This document shows, one piece after another, positions 31,821 to 41,448 of a stretch of 64,000 bases of DNA (positions are counted from its first letter, which is position 1; each line of letters begins with the position of its first letter). The translations under genes and the position numbers were made by a program. The DNA is from Desulfocapsa sp. GTDB lineage: Bacteria > Desulfobacterota > Desulfobulbia > Desulfobulbales > Desulfocapsaceae. Under the pieces are notes generated by a model. It saw only the letters and a list, made by a program, of their open reading frames with translations. It had not been told where the DNA came from and ran no database searches. The stretch lies in NCBI GenBank assembly GCA_030145625.1, contig JAQYVF010000005.1:25312-89311 (forward strand), written 5' to 3'.

Positions 31821-33212
31821 ATGCAATATGGCCTGTTAGTGTGGCGAATTCTCGCCGTGGTTACGGCCCTGCTTCTGGCCTTTCTGATAACTTTCTTCTA
31901 TGGTGCCGTGGGTTACGGCAGTGGTATTGGATGGACCTATAAAGTCGTTGTTCTGGGCTACCCCGGGACGGTGATTATGGGACTTATCTTCTGGCATCGC
32001 AGCATCCGGAGCAGTTCTGCCGCCGCTTTGTTTCGCGTTTCTGCGTGGATAATTTTTTTACTGCCACTCTTCTTGCTCATTGGCTGGACAGGCTGGGTCG
32101 CCGGTCTTGGCGATGCGTTTGTCTCCACTCTGAGTCATTTGGCTCTGGCTGCCCTACCCGCTATTCTAGTTGTTTCAGCTTATCTTATTTTCTATCATTC
32201 TATTCGTTTTGCCTGGATAAATGTCATTTTTCTGGGAAGTATCGCCGTGCTGCAGGCGGTTATCACTCGACGTGGCAGCGCTACCCTTGGCGACGCTTTC
32301 AGCAGCGTCAGTCTGGATGGTCTGATCCTCACCATCCTTATTGTAGCAGTAGCGGCGGTCATTGCACTGCTCAATTATCTGGCCATCCGTAAGGTGCCAT
32401 CGTACCAAGAACCCGAGCCACGTCCATCTCGCTTTGTGCCGCTTTGGTGGGGATTAGCGTTTCTGGCGCTGTCTGTGTCCGGGCTGAGCTCTTTCGGCAT
32501 AACAGCGCGTGCTGTTCAGGAAATCGGACAAGACGCTTCGCGAGACTGGAGCGACACGCTGATTGCTTATATTGAATCAGATAATTTAATCGCTCTGCGG
32601 GAACAGCTCAACGCACGGCGCTCAGGGATCTCCATTGCCCCAAAAGCATTGGTAATGGCGGTAAAGCTTGGCCGAACTGAAGCCATCATGTCAATGATCG
32701 AAGCAGGTGCGGATATCGAGGGCGAAACCATTATTGATTATGAAACTGCCCTCACCAGTGCTGCCTCAATGGGTGATACGGATATGGTGCAAACACTCCT
32801 CAAGTATGAGGCAGATCCGGATCATGGTGGCGGGGTCTACGTTCCCGAAGAAGGGCGTTATGTCTGGATCACGCCGCTCAGCGCAGCTGTGCTCTGCTCG
32901 AACACCGATACTGTTGACGTCCTGATAGCCGCAGGAGCAACACCTGATCTCGCTTTGGGAGATGGAATGACGCCTCTGATTCGGGCATCTAAGCTCGGTG
33001 ACATGAAATCGGTACGTATTCTGCTGACAGCTGGAGCGGATCCGGATCTGCAGGACTCGCTGCTGGGATGGACATCACTGCATTACGCTGCCGCTAATGG
33101 ACAGGGAGATGTATACAAGACTCTGCTGTCCGCTGGTGCAAATCCAGGCTTGCACGATGAGCAAGGGCGTACTGCAGAGAGATTACTGAAAGATGGCAAA
33201 AACTTACCGTAA
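31821..33212 (+). CDS. Multi-TM protein with C-terminal ankyrin repeats
   Basis: Several N-terminal TM helices; ankyrin units (GMTPLIRASKLGDMKSVRILLTAGADPDLQDSLLGWTSLHYAAANGQGDVYKTLLSAGANPGLHDEQGRTA). Confidence 0.88.
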   Translation: MQYGLLVWRILAVVTALLLAFLITFFYGAVGYGSGIGWTYKVVVLGYPGTVIMGLIFWHRSIRSSSAAALFRVSAWIIFLLPLFLLIGWTGWVAGLGDAFVSTLSHLALAALPAILVVSAYLIFYHSIRFAWINVIFLGSIAVLQAVITRRGSATLGDAFSSVSLDGLILTILIVAVAAVIALLNYLAIRKVPSYQEPEPRPSRFVPLWWGLAFLALSVSGLSSFGITARAVQEIGQDASRDWSDTLIAYIESDNLIALREQLNARRSGISIAPKALVMAVKLGRTEAIMSMIEAGADIEGETIIDYETALTSAASMGDTDMVQTLLKYEADPDHGGGVYVPEEGRYVWITPLSAAVLCSNTDTVDVLIAAGATPDLALGDGMTPLIRASKLGDMKSVRILLTAGADPDLQDSLLGWTSLHYAAANGQGDVYKTLLSAGANPGLHDEQGRTAERLLKDGKNLP

Positions 33213-33220
33213 TGATAACT

Positions 33221-33343
33221 ATGTCAGGACTACTCTATAGCACCCATAACCTCACCACCAGTATATTTCGCAAATCAGAGATGCCTGAGATCCTCAATGA
33301 TATATCGACCAACGTCACCCTCCTGCTTGAAGAGGCTCTGTAA
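33221..33343 (+). CDS. Possible 40-aa small ORF
   Basis: ATG..TAA frame MSGLLYSTHNLTTSIFRKSEMPEILNDISTNVTLLLEEAL filling the gap before the giant gene; below the track length cutoff. Confidence 0.35.
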   Translation: MSGLLYSTHNLTTSIFRKSEMPEILNDISTNVTLLLEEAL

Positions 33344-33346
33344 ATC

Positions 33347-36300
33347 ATGCGTAAAGTCATTCTGCTTCTACTGATTACACTACTTCTCAGCAGCCCCCCC
33401 AGCCTGCAGGCTGCGAACGATCACCCAAAACTCAGCAACGCTCAGCTACAGCAGGTTTGGAGTGAATTCAAAACCACATCTCAAAAGTGCGGGCAAAATG
33501 AAACCAAAGCACTGTTTGGAAAGCTTGATGGTATCGGCCCCAAAATGCCGGTGATTGAAAAACTTCGGCAAATGAAAGCGAAATTTGGGGGAACATCAGA
33601 ATACGGTGGATACAAGTCCATTGAAACCGGCGTCATGAGATCCATTTTCAGTGCTGCAGATTCCGCCCGTACAAAGGCCTGGATAAACCTTAATGCAAAA
33701 CCCGGTCAAATGCGAAAGTACTTCGGTATGGGTGATATCGGCTCGTGGGTAAACCCATCTGTAGTAGATTTTTCCATGGACGTAGACTTTACAGCCTTTG
33801 CAATTCAATCAGGGGGCAAGACTCCTACCTCATACGATACAGAATTTTCAACCGAGTTCGGCAAACTCCTTGGTCTTACACCTGGTGACTTTGATGTAGT
33901 GGTTACTACCTCTGGTAATGAAGCACGGGCCGGAGTTTTTGTTTCAAATGGTGGACAAAAATACGCAATGTCCGATATGAAGATTTCCTCCATCGAAGTA
34001 AGAAATGGTAAGATTATCTCTCACCGTGTGGATTCTGCAGAGATTACCTATCATAAGCTCATGGCGGAGATGAAAGACGATTCACGTATGTCCGTGTTTT
34101 TCGAGGATCCCGGCAATCCTGTCAATCTTAAAAACATGTCCCAAACCGAGGCGAATGCTTTTTCAAAAGCCATGGAGAAGTTTTATCCGGAGGCCCTCGA
34201 CCACCTAAAGTTCACCGCCATTGACGCTTCTCCGGCTATCCAGGATTTTTCACTGCAGCTTTGGGACCATGTGATCCAGGACCAGGAACTCAGTCAGCGA
34301 ACCCGCGTCAAGCGGGCCGCCAAGTATGCAGCGCGCGGATCCAAGGCACTCCGCAGAGGAATGGCGCAGCTTAGGGCTAAAGGTATTGACCCATCTAGCC
34401 TACTCACTCCGGAAATGAAACAAGTTGCCGATCTTGCCTTAAAACTCGACCAACTGCGCAGTACAAAACAGAAAGCCTACGAAGACACCCTCCAGAAACA
34501 TTTTGGACGGCCTCCTGATGCTGACAAAGTTACCAAGTTTGTTGATGCCGCTGATTCCCTTTTGAAAACCCAGATGGATCTGGCTCACAAGGCGAGCATG
34601 CTGGACATCCTCTATATCAAAGGAGGAGATGAGGGAAGCAAGCGTACCAGAGCGCTTGAAGATGCACTCGAACAGTATAAGCAGATTGAAGAACAGGCTA
34701 GCAATCTAAAAAACAAGGAAATACTCGAAAAGAACCGGGCCATGATTGTCGAGGTTGAAGATCTTCTACAGAAACAGAAGGCAGGCGACCTTGAAGGCAT
34801 TGGCAAGGCACTTGTGGAACTTGAGGGTATTGTTAAAACCCCTAAATCCAAACGTGCCGGACTATTAAATTTTCTGGACGCGACAGATGCAGGGAAGGTA
34901 CTTGCCGATCCCTTACGCACGTTCATGGATGAGGGCAGTGCTTATTTCAAACATCAGGCGTCAACACTACCCGGCAGTACACTAAAGGGTGTCAAAGCTC
35001 TGATGGCTATTCCCGTTCAAACTGTGCAGGAAGAGATTCAGCAAAAAGGCGCTACCCTTGTTGCCTTAGATTACATGACATTAGCCTCGCAATGCCTGCA
35101 GAAATACACCGATGCCGTACACACTGATGCAAATGCAGCCATGGCCATCACCGAAGTAATCGGATTTGAGGTAATCAGCAGGAAAATCCCTTTCTTCAGT
35201 TTGATCTATGGAGGCTGGGGTGCCGCACAGGCTGGCGACATAAAGCAGATAAGCAAAATGTTCATCTACTTCCTGGCACCGCCGGCCATGATTCCTGATC
35301 TGCTTAAGGGCATTGGGGACATGACCATTTCAGCATCGCAGACCTGGATATTTGACGACCAGCTTGAATCGCTGTACCAGGCCGCAGTCTTTGAACCTGC
35401 GAGCGGCAAGGAACCCACATCATGGAACAAGATTTCCGATGCAGGCGGGAGCATCAAGTATACCTATAAATATTTTAAGAGCACAAAAGACACCTATGAT
35501 GGCGCCGAAGGCCTTAAAGAATTTTTTCTGCGTGTACTGAATGGCATAGATATTGGCACTGCGTATAAAGCCGGCGGCAGTGAGATGCAAACAGGGGTGA
35601 CACAGTTGAAAAATTTGATGGTCAAACCTGCTCTCCTGGCCATGACGGTTGAGGGTAAACATCTTCTATTCCACCGGGACGAGGGACTTAAACAGCAGAT
35701 TGCCGCCCTGACAGAAATTGACCGCGAGCTTTCCATGTTTGAATTAAACCCTCACCCAAAATTCAAACACAGTGATAACTCCTTGAACCTTGGAATCGTC
35801 CTGAATCCGACGCGGGATTCCTTACAGGGTGAAGGTCGGCTGAAAGTCGTCGTCTCCGGTAAAAAAACCACACAGCAATCCTACATTGAAGGGCTGATCA
35901 AGAAACGTGTTGAGACCAGGGATAAGTTACTGATGCGCCTTGCCGAAGCCGCCGTGAAAACATTTGAAGCACGCAAACGTGCTGAGTTCCTTGTTAAAAG
36001 GAAAATTCTTAAGCAGACAGTTTACGAACAACTCGTAGATGCCGCAAAAGTTCTTCATGTAGAGTACAAACTTCTGGGCACCATAGAAAACAAGGTTTCC
36101 GAGCAACTGGCCGAACTGGGCGAAAAAGATAAAGGAAAAATCCAGTTCATGGTGAATAAATGGGTCAACACCTACAATCAATTGGCAACCTGGCGGAAGG
36201 AATTAATCCAACTTGGCATCTCGCTGGGTGTGAATGAAGGTTATCTCAAAGGCCCCAAGGGACCTTTAGCAAACATCCCCCCCCTTCAACTGGATCCAGA

Positions 36301-39300
36301 CAAGGACATGAAGATGGGGCAAAAAGCAATTAAAGATTTCGGAGCTATTGCCGAGCAGAACAAAATAATGCTCAATAAAATTACCGCTGCCAATGCAGCA
36401 GACCTGGGACTTGATAAAAACGCTGTAAAACAACTCATTCGTATTCGGTTCGAAGCCATGGTCCTTGAGTACTGGTTCCGAGGGCCCGAAGGGGCGTCTA
36501 AACGCACGTGGACAGAATTCACCGACTGGCCTGAAACGGACGATGAATTCCTGACCAAGGTGAATACAACCATAGATGACGGTTGGAAAAGCTGGCTTTC
36601 TGAATACTGGCAGGACAAAGCACAGCAGCACTACACGACGCATAAATTCCAGATCATGGATTTAGCGAAGGAGTACAATCAACTCAGGAATGAAATCTGG
36701 GCAAACACCCAGCTCTCCGTTAAGCCGGCACCCTCCCCATTTATACTTCAACCGGGCGAAAAAGTTACCATGGGGTTGATTCCAACCAATGGGAAAGCAT
36801 CTTTTAAATGGCATCTCAATAAAAATCCAGACGGGCTGAAAGTTATAGGTCTACAAAGCGGCACCTTTGTTCCCGGCAAAACCGTGTCCCAACTTCTGGA
36901 AATACAGGCTGGGAGCACCACTAAACCCGGTGCGTACACAATCGAGCTTCTCCTCACCCTGGTTAAGGAAAACAAGCCCCTACAAGTAAGTATTCCGGGC
37001 AAAAAAATGGTGGGTACCCGAGTCGTTAAAATACCCATCACAATCGGAGAACCTGCACTTACAACATTAACTGTCAAAGTTCTCGGCAAACTGAAAGACA
37101 AGAACACTGATACTCCAGTTACAAGGGCCGACGTTAAACTCTACCAAGGCCAACAGAGCACGACTCTGGTTGAATCCGAAGCAGGAATCTACCAGACTCA
37201 CGATCTGGTGAAAGGTTCCTATAGCGTCTACGTCAGCAAGAATGGTGAGAACGTCAAAGAAAACTGGGATGTGGCAAATGAAGCCGACTCGACATTCATC
37301 ATCTACCTGCCGGTCAAACAGGAAAAAGAAGAGCATGCGGTCACCCTAAGCGTCCAGGATAAATCAGATCAGTCACCCCAGGATGACGTACAGATCTCCA
37401 TCACGCATCCCGACGGGAAAGTCACCCATCATAAAACTCGATCCGGAAAAGCAGAAGCCTTGCTGCCACCGGGTGCCTATATGTTCAGCCTCACAAAGGA
37501 TGGCTACAAAGAACGTATTACACGCAAGAACAGTACAGGCTCCGGCATGCTTACGTTTGAGATGTCGTCGACCAAAACCATTTTTGCAAGCACACAGCAG
37601 AAGTTTCTCAAGTTTGCCATCAATCCGACATCTATCAATATGCGCAGCGGTGAGCAAAGGTCTATCTCGGCTACAGCACTCATGATGAAAGGACCAGCAG
37701 TCGTTCCGAAAAATGTCAGCACCGAGGCTACCTGGACTTCAAATAACCATAAACTAATAGCGGTCAGCGCTGGAATCATCAAAAGCCTGGGTAGCAGCGG
37801 TGTGGCAAAAGTAGAAGCCAGTTATTCCCCCGACCCGAAACTTCCACCCATGACGGCAACCTGCACGGTCCGCATTGAAGAGAGTGCACCTGATCTGCCA
37901 GGGATCAGTATCGAAGTAACACCTGACAAGCGGACGTATGAGCCCGGGGAAGCCCTAACGTTCAAAATTATATCCGGTGACTCAACGGGGCCGTGGGAAT
38001 ACGCCTGGAACCTGGGAGGGGCTGAACGAAAGGGACAGCAGACAACTTTTACCTTCATGGATTCGGGTAAATACACGGTTACCGCAATTGTTCGATCTAC
38101 CATAGATCCGAGTAAAGAGGACGCAATTAGAAAATCGATCGAAATCGGCAGAAAGCAGCCCACCCTGAGCGGTGCAGGCATCTCCGTATCACCCGGACCG
38201 CCTTATACAGCCCCTGCGGATGTGGAAATTGAACTCAAGGGCGCCGACGGCGAATGGATACAGTGGCGAATTAATGGACAGGATGTACGAAGAGGAGAAG
38301 GCAAATGGGCATGGACCTTTAAAGAGAAAGGCACCCACACCATTAAGGCCACCTATTGGCAAACCGACCCCGTGAAGTCGTTTTCCAAAAAAATTACCAT
38401 TGGCGGACAGGCTACCTCTGGCCCCATCGCCTCGCAGATTAACAAGTTTGACCATGTCCAGGAAAAAGGTGTCTTCCACGTTCGTTCCAGCTATTGGAGA
38501 GAAAAGGATACAGGGTTTGGCGAATGGACTAAATTTACTGCCTTCGACAATATCGGCGCATGCAGTAACTCTCTTGTCGCAACCGGCGACCAGACAAACG
38601 GTTATAACGCAGGGTGGGTTATCTATGTCCCCACGGGAAAAAATGCGGTTCGTTTTAAGGTATATGGATTTAATTTTGGCAATCATTCCGGACGACACAG
38701 CTATGAGGGCTCCTTTGACCTGCACAACAAAACCATCAACCCGGAAAGCCTGCAATTTACAGAAGTACATGCAAACGAAGTTATCGTTGACTGGAAAGGT
38801 ACCGACGGCAGCCTGGGCCGGGTCAGGATTCACAAGTATCGCGAAGCTGCACCCGGGAAAACGGGCATGCAGGAACTAGCCTTCACCGAACCCCGAAAAG
38901 CTGTTGAAGAAGCTCCTGCCGGCTTTGAAAAGATTGCCCCTGGCATCTTTGTCTATACCGACAAGAAGACTCATCTTACTCATGTAAAGGTTGCCCCCCC
39001 CTGTGAATATGTACTGGCCAATGTCGTCCCCATATTCGGCCAAGGGAAGGACTTCGATGGAGTAATTGGCCGCAAGGGAATCTTAAAGCTTTACTCCAGC
39101 TATAAACATCATGGTGACTGGTTGATGCGACTCGATCATGGAACCTACACATTACCCTACCCTAGTCAGGCTGATGCAGAATTGTATGGCATCATGGGAC
39201 TAAAGAATTACATCTGGGGCCCAGATGATAAGCCATTTCGGCCCAATCAGGCCCTAGCAGATAAAAGCCCCGTGCCCATCGCGTTAAGCAGCAGCTCCGG

Positions 39301-39721
39301 AGCCCCAACGACCCTCACACGACCTATTATCTCCGAAGTAGTTTTTAATTCCAGCCGCTGGCCTCTTCGTCTGCAGGATGGTATTTTACAAATCCAGGGT
39401 GAACGCACAGGCCATTACCCGTGGCACAAGGAATGGAAACAGCTTGGCACCGACGTTGAGAACTTTATAAAATTCGGCACGCGTGAAGGGCCACTGGTCG
39501 TCTTCCAGGCAAAGGACAGGTGGCATGCCATAATTCTGAATTATGCATCCGGACGAAGGGAAAAAGAATATTCATCCCATAAGGAAATTGATATCCAGCG
39601 GGGCGGAACCTATGGGGCAGTTCTCTTAATTGATGAACGCTGCTATGAATTCACCCCTAATAAAAAAATGATGGCCGAAGTGGATTGCGGTTCAGGGATG
39701 TATATAGGTAAAGGATTATAG
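33347..39721 (+). CDS. Giant (2124 aa) secreted protein with Ig-like/PEGA-like/Big2/PKD segments
   Basis: Signal peptide MRKVILLLLITLLLSSPPSLQA; long helical N-terminal half; C-terminal half with CarboxypepD_reg/PEGA-like units, INMRSGEQRSISATALM (Big2-like), SIEVTPDKRTYEPGEALTFKIISGDSTGPWEYAWNLGG (PKD-like). Confidence 0.85.
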   Translation: MRKVILLLLITLLLSSPPSLQAANDHPKLSNAQLQQVWSEFKTTSQKCGQNETKALFGKLDGIGPKMPVIEKLRQMKAKFGGTSEYGGYKSIETGVMRSIFSAADSARTKAWINLNAKPGQMRKYFGMGDIGSWVNPSVVDFSMDVDFTAFAIQSGGKTPTSYDTEFSTEFGKLLGLTPGDFDVVVTTSGNEARAGVFVSNGGQKYAMSDMKISSIEVRNGKIISHRVDSAEITYHKLMAEMKDDSRMSVFFEDPGNPVNLKNMSQTEANAFSKAMEKFYPEALDHLKFTAIDASPAIQDFSLQLWDHVIQDQELSQRTRVKRAAKYAARGSKALRRGMAQLRAKGIDPSSLLTPEMKQVADLALKLDQLRSTKQKAYEDTLQKHFGRPPDADKVTKFVDAADSLLKTQMDLAHKASMLDILYIKGGDEGSKRTRALEDALEQYKQIEEQASNLKNKEILEKNRAMIVEVEDLLQKQKAGDLEGIGKALVELEGIVKTPKSKRAGLLNFLDATDAGKVLADPLRTFMDEGSAYFKHQASTLPGSTLKGVKALMAIPVQTVQEEIQQKGATLVALDYMTLASQCLQKYTDAVHTDANAAMAITEVIGFEVISRKIPFFSLIYGGWGAAQAGDIKQISKMFIYFLAPPAMIPDLLKGIGDMTISASQTWIFDDQLESLYQAAVFEPASGKEPTSWNKISDAGGSIKYTYKYFKSTKDTYDGAEGLKEFFLRVLNGIDIGTAYKAGGSEMQTGVTQLKNLMVKPALLAMTVEGKHLLFHRDEGLKQQIAALTEIDRELSMFELNPHPKFKHSDNSLNLGIVLNPTRDSLQGEGRLKVVVSGKKTTQQSYIEGLIKKRVETRDKLLMRLAEAAVKTFEARKRAEFLVKRKILKQTVYEQLVDAAKVLHVEYKLLGTIENKVSEQLAELGEKDKGKIQFMVNKWVNTYNQLATWRKELIQLGISLGVNEGYLKGPKGPLANIPPLQLDPDKDMKMGQKAIKDFGAIAEQNKIMLNKITAANAADLGLDKNAVKQLIRIRFEAMVLEYWFRGPEGASKRTWTEFTDWPETDDEFLTKVNTTIDDGWKSWLSEYWQDKAQQHYTTHKFQIMDLAKEYNQLRNEIWANTQLSVKPAPSPFILQPGEKVTMGLIPTNGKASFKWHLNKNPDGLKVIGLQSGTFVPGKTVSQLLEIQAGSTTKPGAYTIELLLTLVKENKPLQVSIPGKKMVGTRVVKIPITIGEPALTTLTVKVLGKLKDKNTDTPVTRADVKLYQGQQSTTLVESEAGIYQTHDLVKGSYSVYVSKNGENVKENWDVANEADSTFIIYLPVKQEKEEHAVTLSVQDKSDQSPQDDVQISITHPDGKVTHHKTRSGKAEALLPPGAYMFSLTKDGYKERITRKNSTGSGMLTFEMSSTKTIFASTQQKFLKFAINPTSINMRSGEQRSISATALMMKGPAVVPKNVSTEATWTSNNHKLIAVSAGIIKSLGSSGVAKVEASYSPDPKLPPMTATCTVRIEESAPDLPGISIEVTPDKRTYEPGEALTFKIISGDSTGPWEYAWNLGGAERKGQQTTFTFMDSGKYTVTAIVRSTIDPSKEDAIRKSIEIGRKQPTLSGAGISVSPGPPYTAPADVEIELKGADGEWIQWRINGQDVRRGEGKWAWTFKEKGTHTIKATYWQTDPVKSFSKKITIGGQATSGPIASQINKFDHVQEKGVFHVRSSYWREKDTGFGEWTKFTAFDNIGACSNSLVATGDQTNGYNAGWVIYVPTGKNAVRFKVYGFNFGNHSGRHSYEGSFDLHNKTINPESLQFTEVHANEVIVDWKGTDGSLGRVRIHKYREAAPGKTGMQELAFTEPRKAVEEAPAGFEKIAPGIFVYTDKKTHLTHVKVAPPCEYVLANVVPIFGQGKDFDGVIGRKGILKLYSSYKHHGDWLMRLDHGTYTLPYPSQADAELYGIMGLKNYIWGPDDKPFRPNQALADKSPVPIALSSSSGAPTTLTRPIISEVVFNSSRWPLRLQDGILQIQGERTGHYPWHKEWKQLGTDVENFIKFGTREGPLVVFQAKDRWHAIILNYASGRREKEYSSHKEIDIQRGGTYGAVLLIDERCYEFTPNKKMMAEVDCGSGMYIGKGL

Positions 39722-39723
39722 TA

Positions 39724-40479
39724 ATGACCAAACGGAGTTGCATATTCTTCCTTTTGGTCTTTGCGGCAGGAATAGCCTATGCGGGACCAGACTTGAAAAA
39801 TATCCTGATCACGACGGCTTTCGAGGCCGAATGGGAAAGCATGGATATTTCCAAAACAACTGGTGAAAACTATTCCGGCGTCATCCTGGAAACAGAAAGC
39901 GGTCTCCTATCCATTTCCAGGTTCCAATCAACCGGTAATGCCGCGGCCCACCTGGACCAAGCAAACGGTATCCCGTCAACCTTTCAGCACCACCCTTCCA
40001 AAGACGTACAACTCAACAATATTACCTATTCCATCACCTGGCAATCCGGTGCCGATCTCTACACTGTAGCCTCCGTGGAGAATGCTGAACAAATTGCATC
40101 TATCTTTTACAGTGGACTGGCTAAAGCTGGCCTTATTGCACCGTTAGCCACCGTGAACAAGACTACAACTGAACTCCCTTCCGCAGTTGACAAGGCTCCG
40201 TCACGGAATGCAGCTATTACAGTCTTGGAGGTGAATGGGAGAACAATTAAAGTTACCATTTCCTGCAGAGGTCTTGAAACAGAACTGCTGCTCCATGGAC
40301 AAATCAGGTCACTGGATACAGGGAAAATTTTGCAAGTCGTCCCAACCCTTCTTCCCCCCGACGGCAAAGCCTCTTTGGAATTTGTGAAACCGTTTGGCGA
40401 TTGGTCGAAGGGTGAGTACACGGTATCAATTCTAGTCAACGAAGATGAAATAGGAACAAAAAGGTTTTCTGTACCCTAA
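39724..40479 (+). CDS. Hypothetical exported protein
   Basis: Signal peptide MTKRSCIFFLLVFAAGIAYA; coupled to flanking genes. Confidence 0.7.
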   Translation: MTKRSCIFFLLVFAAGIAYAGPDLKNILITTAFEAEWESMDISKTTGENYSGVILETESGLLSISRFQSTGNAAAHLDQANGIPSTFQHHPSKDVQLNNITYSITWQSGADLYTVASVENAEQIASIFYSGLAKAGLIAPLATVNKTTTELPSAVDKAPSRNAAITVLEVNGRTIKVTISCRGLETELLLHGQIRSLDTGKILQVVPTLLPPDGKASLEFVKPFGDWSKGEYTVSILVNEDEIGTKRFSVP

Positions 40480-40493
40480 ACAAGGAGGATATA

Positions 40494-41252
40494 ATGAAGA
40501 GCTTACCGATAGTTCTTGTGGCGTTACTGTTCACAACGGGATGTGCAACCGACACCCAGCTCACGCAACTGAAAAAGGACAACAGCGTCCTCTCCGCACA
40601 ACTCAATACCGCTAACAACGATATCAACAAACTGAAACGCGAAAAAGAAACCCTTCAGCAGGAAATAGATTATCTGGATGAAGTCAAAAGCGTCCTGGGC
40701 CGTGAGAAAGAAGCACGCATTACCCAGTCTCGCGCTACCGTTTCCGAAGTGCAGGGATTCGTACGAAGTCAGGTCAAAGCACTCAGCCTTTTTTCCAAAT
40801 CGGAAGGCATCCTCGATTACACCGGCGGAGAACTTTTAGATAGGTCTAAGCTTTCTGGTAAAAACCAGCTTCTGGTTGATTTGAAACATCCGGTTTCCGC
40901 CGATGGATCTGTTATGGGTGGCCGGGTTTATGCCCGCCATGCTGGCATAGTTTCTTTCTGCGTTCTTCGCCCGGCAGGTTCTGGCTATGTGGTTGTCTGG
41001 AAAAGCAAAGACTTCAGCGCAATCGGTTCCGGCGCCGAGAGATTTACCTTTGGCACCATGATATCCGTTAAGAGCGGCGATATACCAGCACTTTACTGTC
41101 CCGGGATAGTGCCAGTTCCATTTGATGAAGGAACCGGGAAAACCGGTGTGCGTTCAGGAAAAGTCAAACCCAACTCGTCTATCTCCAACTCAGACCTTTC
41201 TACGAGCGGAAACAGGACCTATTCCTTCGGCATCGAGGGATTGATTCACTAG
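40494..41252 (+). CDS. Coiled-coil lipoprotein
   Basis: Lipobox LLFTTGCATDTQ; coiled coil QLKKDNSVLSAQLNTANNDINKLKREKETLQQEIDYLDEV. Confidence 0.75.
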   Translation: MKSLPIVLVALLFTTGCATDTQLTQLKKDNSVLSAQLNTANNDINKLKREKETLQQEIDYLDEVKSVLGREKEARITQSRATVSEVQGFVRSQVKALSLFSKSEGILDYTGGELLDRSKLSGKNQLLVDLKHPVSADGSVMGGRVYARHAGIVSFCVLRPAGSGYVVVWKSKDFSAIGSGAERFTFGTMISVKSGDIPALYCPGIVPVPFDEGTGKTGVRSGKVKPNSSISNSDLSTSGNRTYSFGIEGLIH

Positions 41253-41394
41253 GAGCTTGTCCGAGAATAGAAATTTCTTCTCAAGTCGAGAAATTTTCAA
41301 AAAATAAACACAGCCGTATGTTTGATATTGCGAGCATTATTTTTTGAGATTTCCGAAGAGTTGGGGAGAAAGGGCATTCTCGGACATGCTCCTA
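41250..41394. mobile_element. 145-bp MITE-like element with terminal inverted repeats and TA flanks
   Basis: Left end TAggagcttgtccgagaat; right end attctcggacatgctccTA: 17-bp near-perfect TIRs bounded by TA; no ORF of its own. Confidence 0.8.
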
Positions 41395-41448
41395 GCTATC
41401 GAAGGCAAGATATCGAATACGATAACTAAACTCAGAGACAAAACTATC

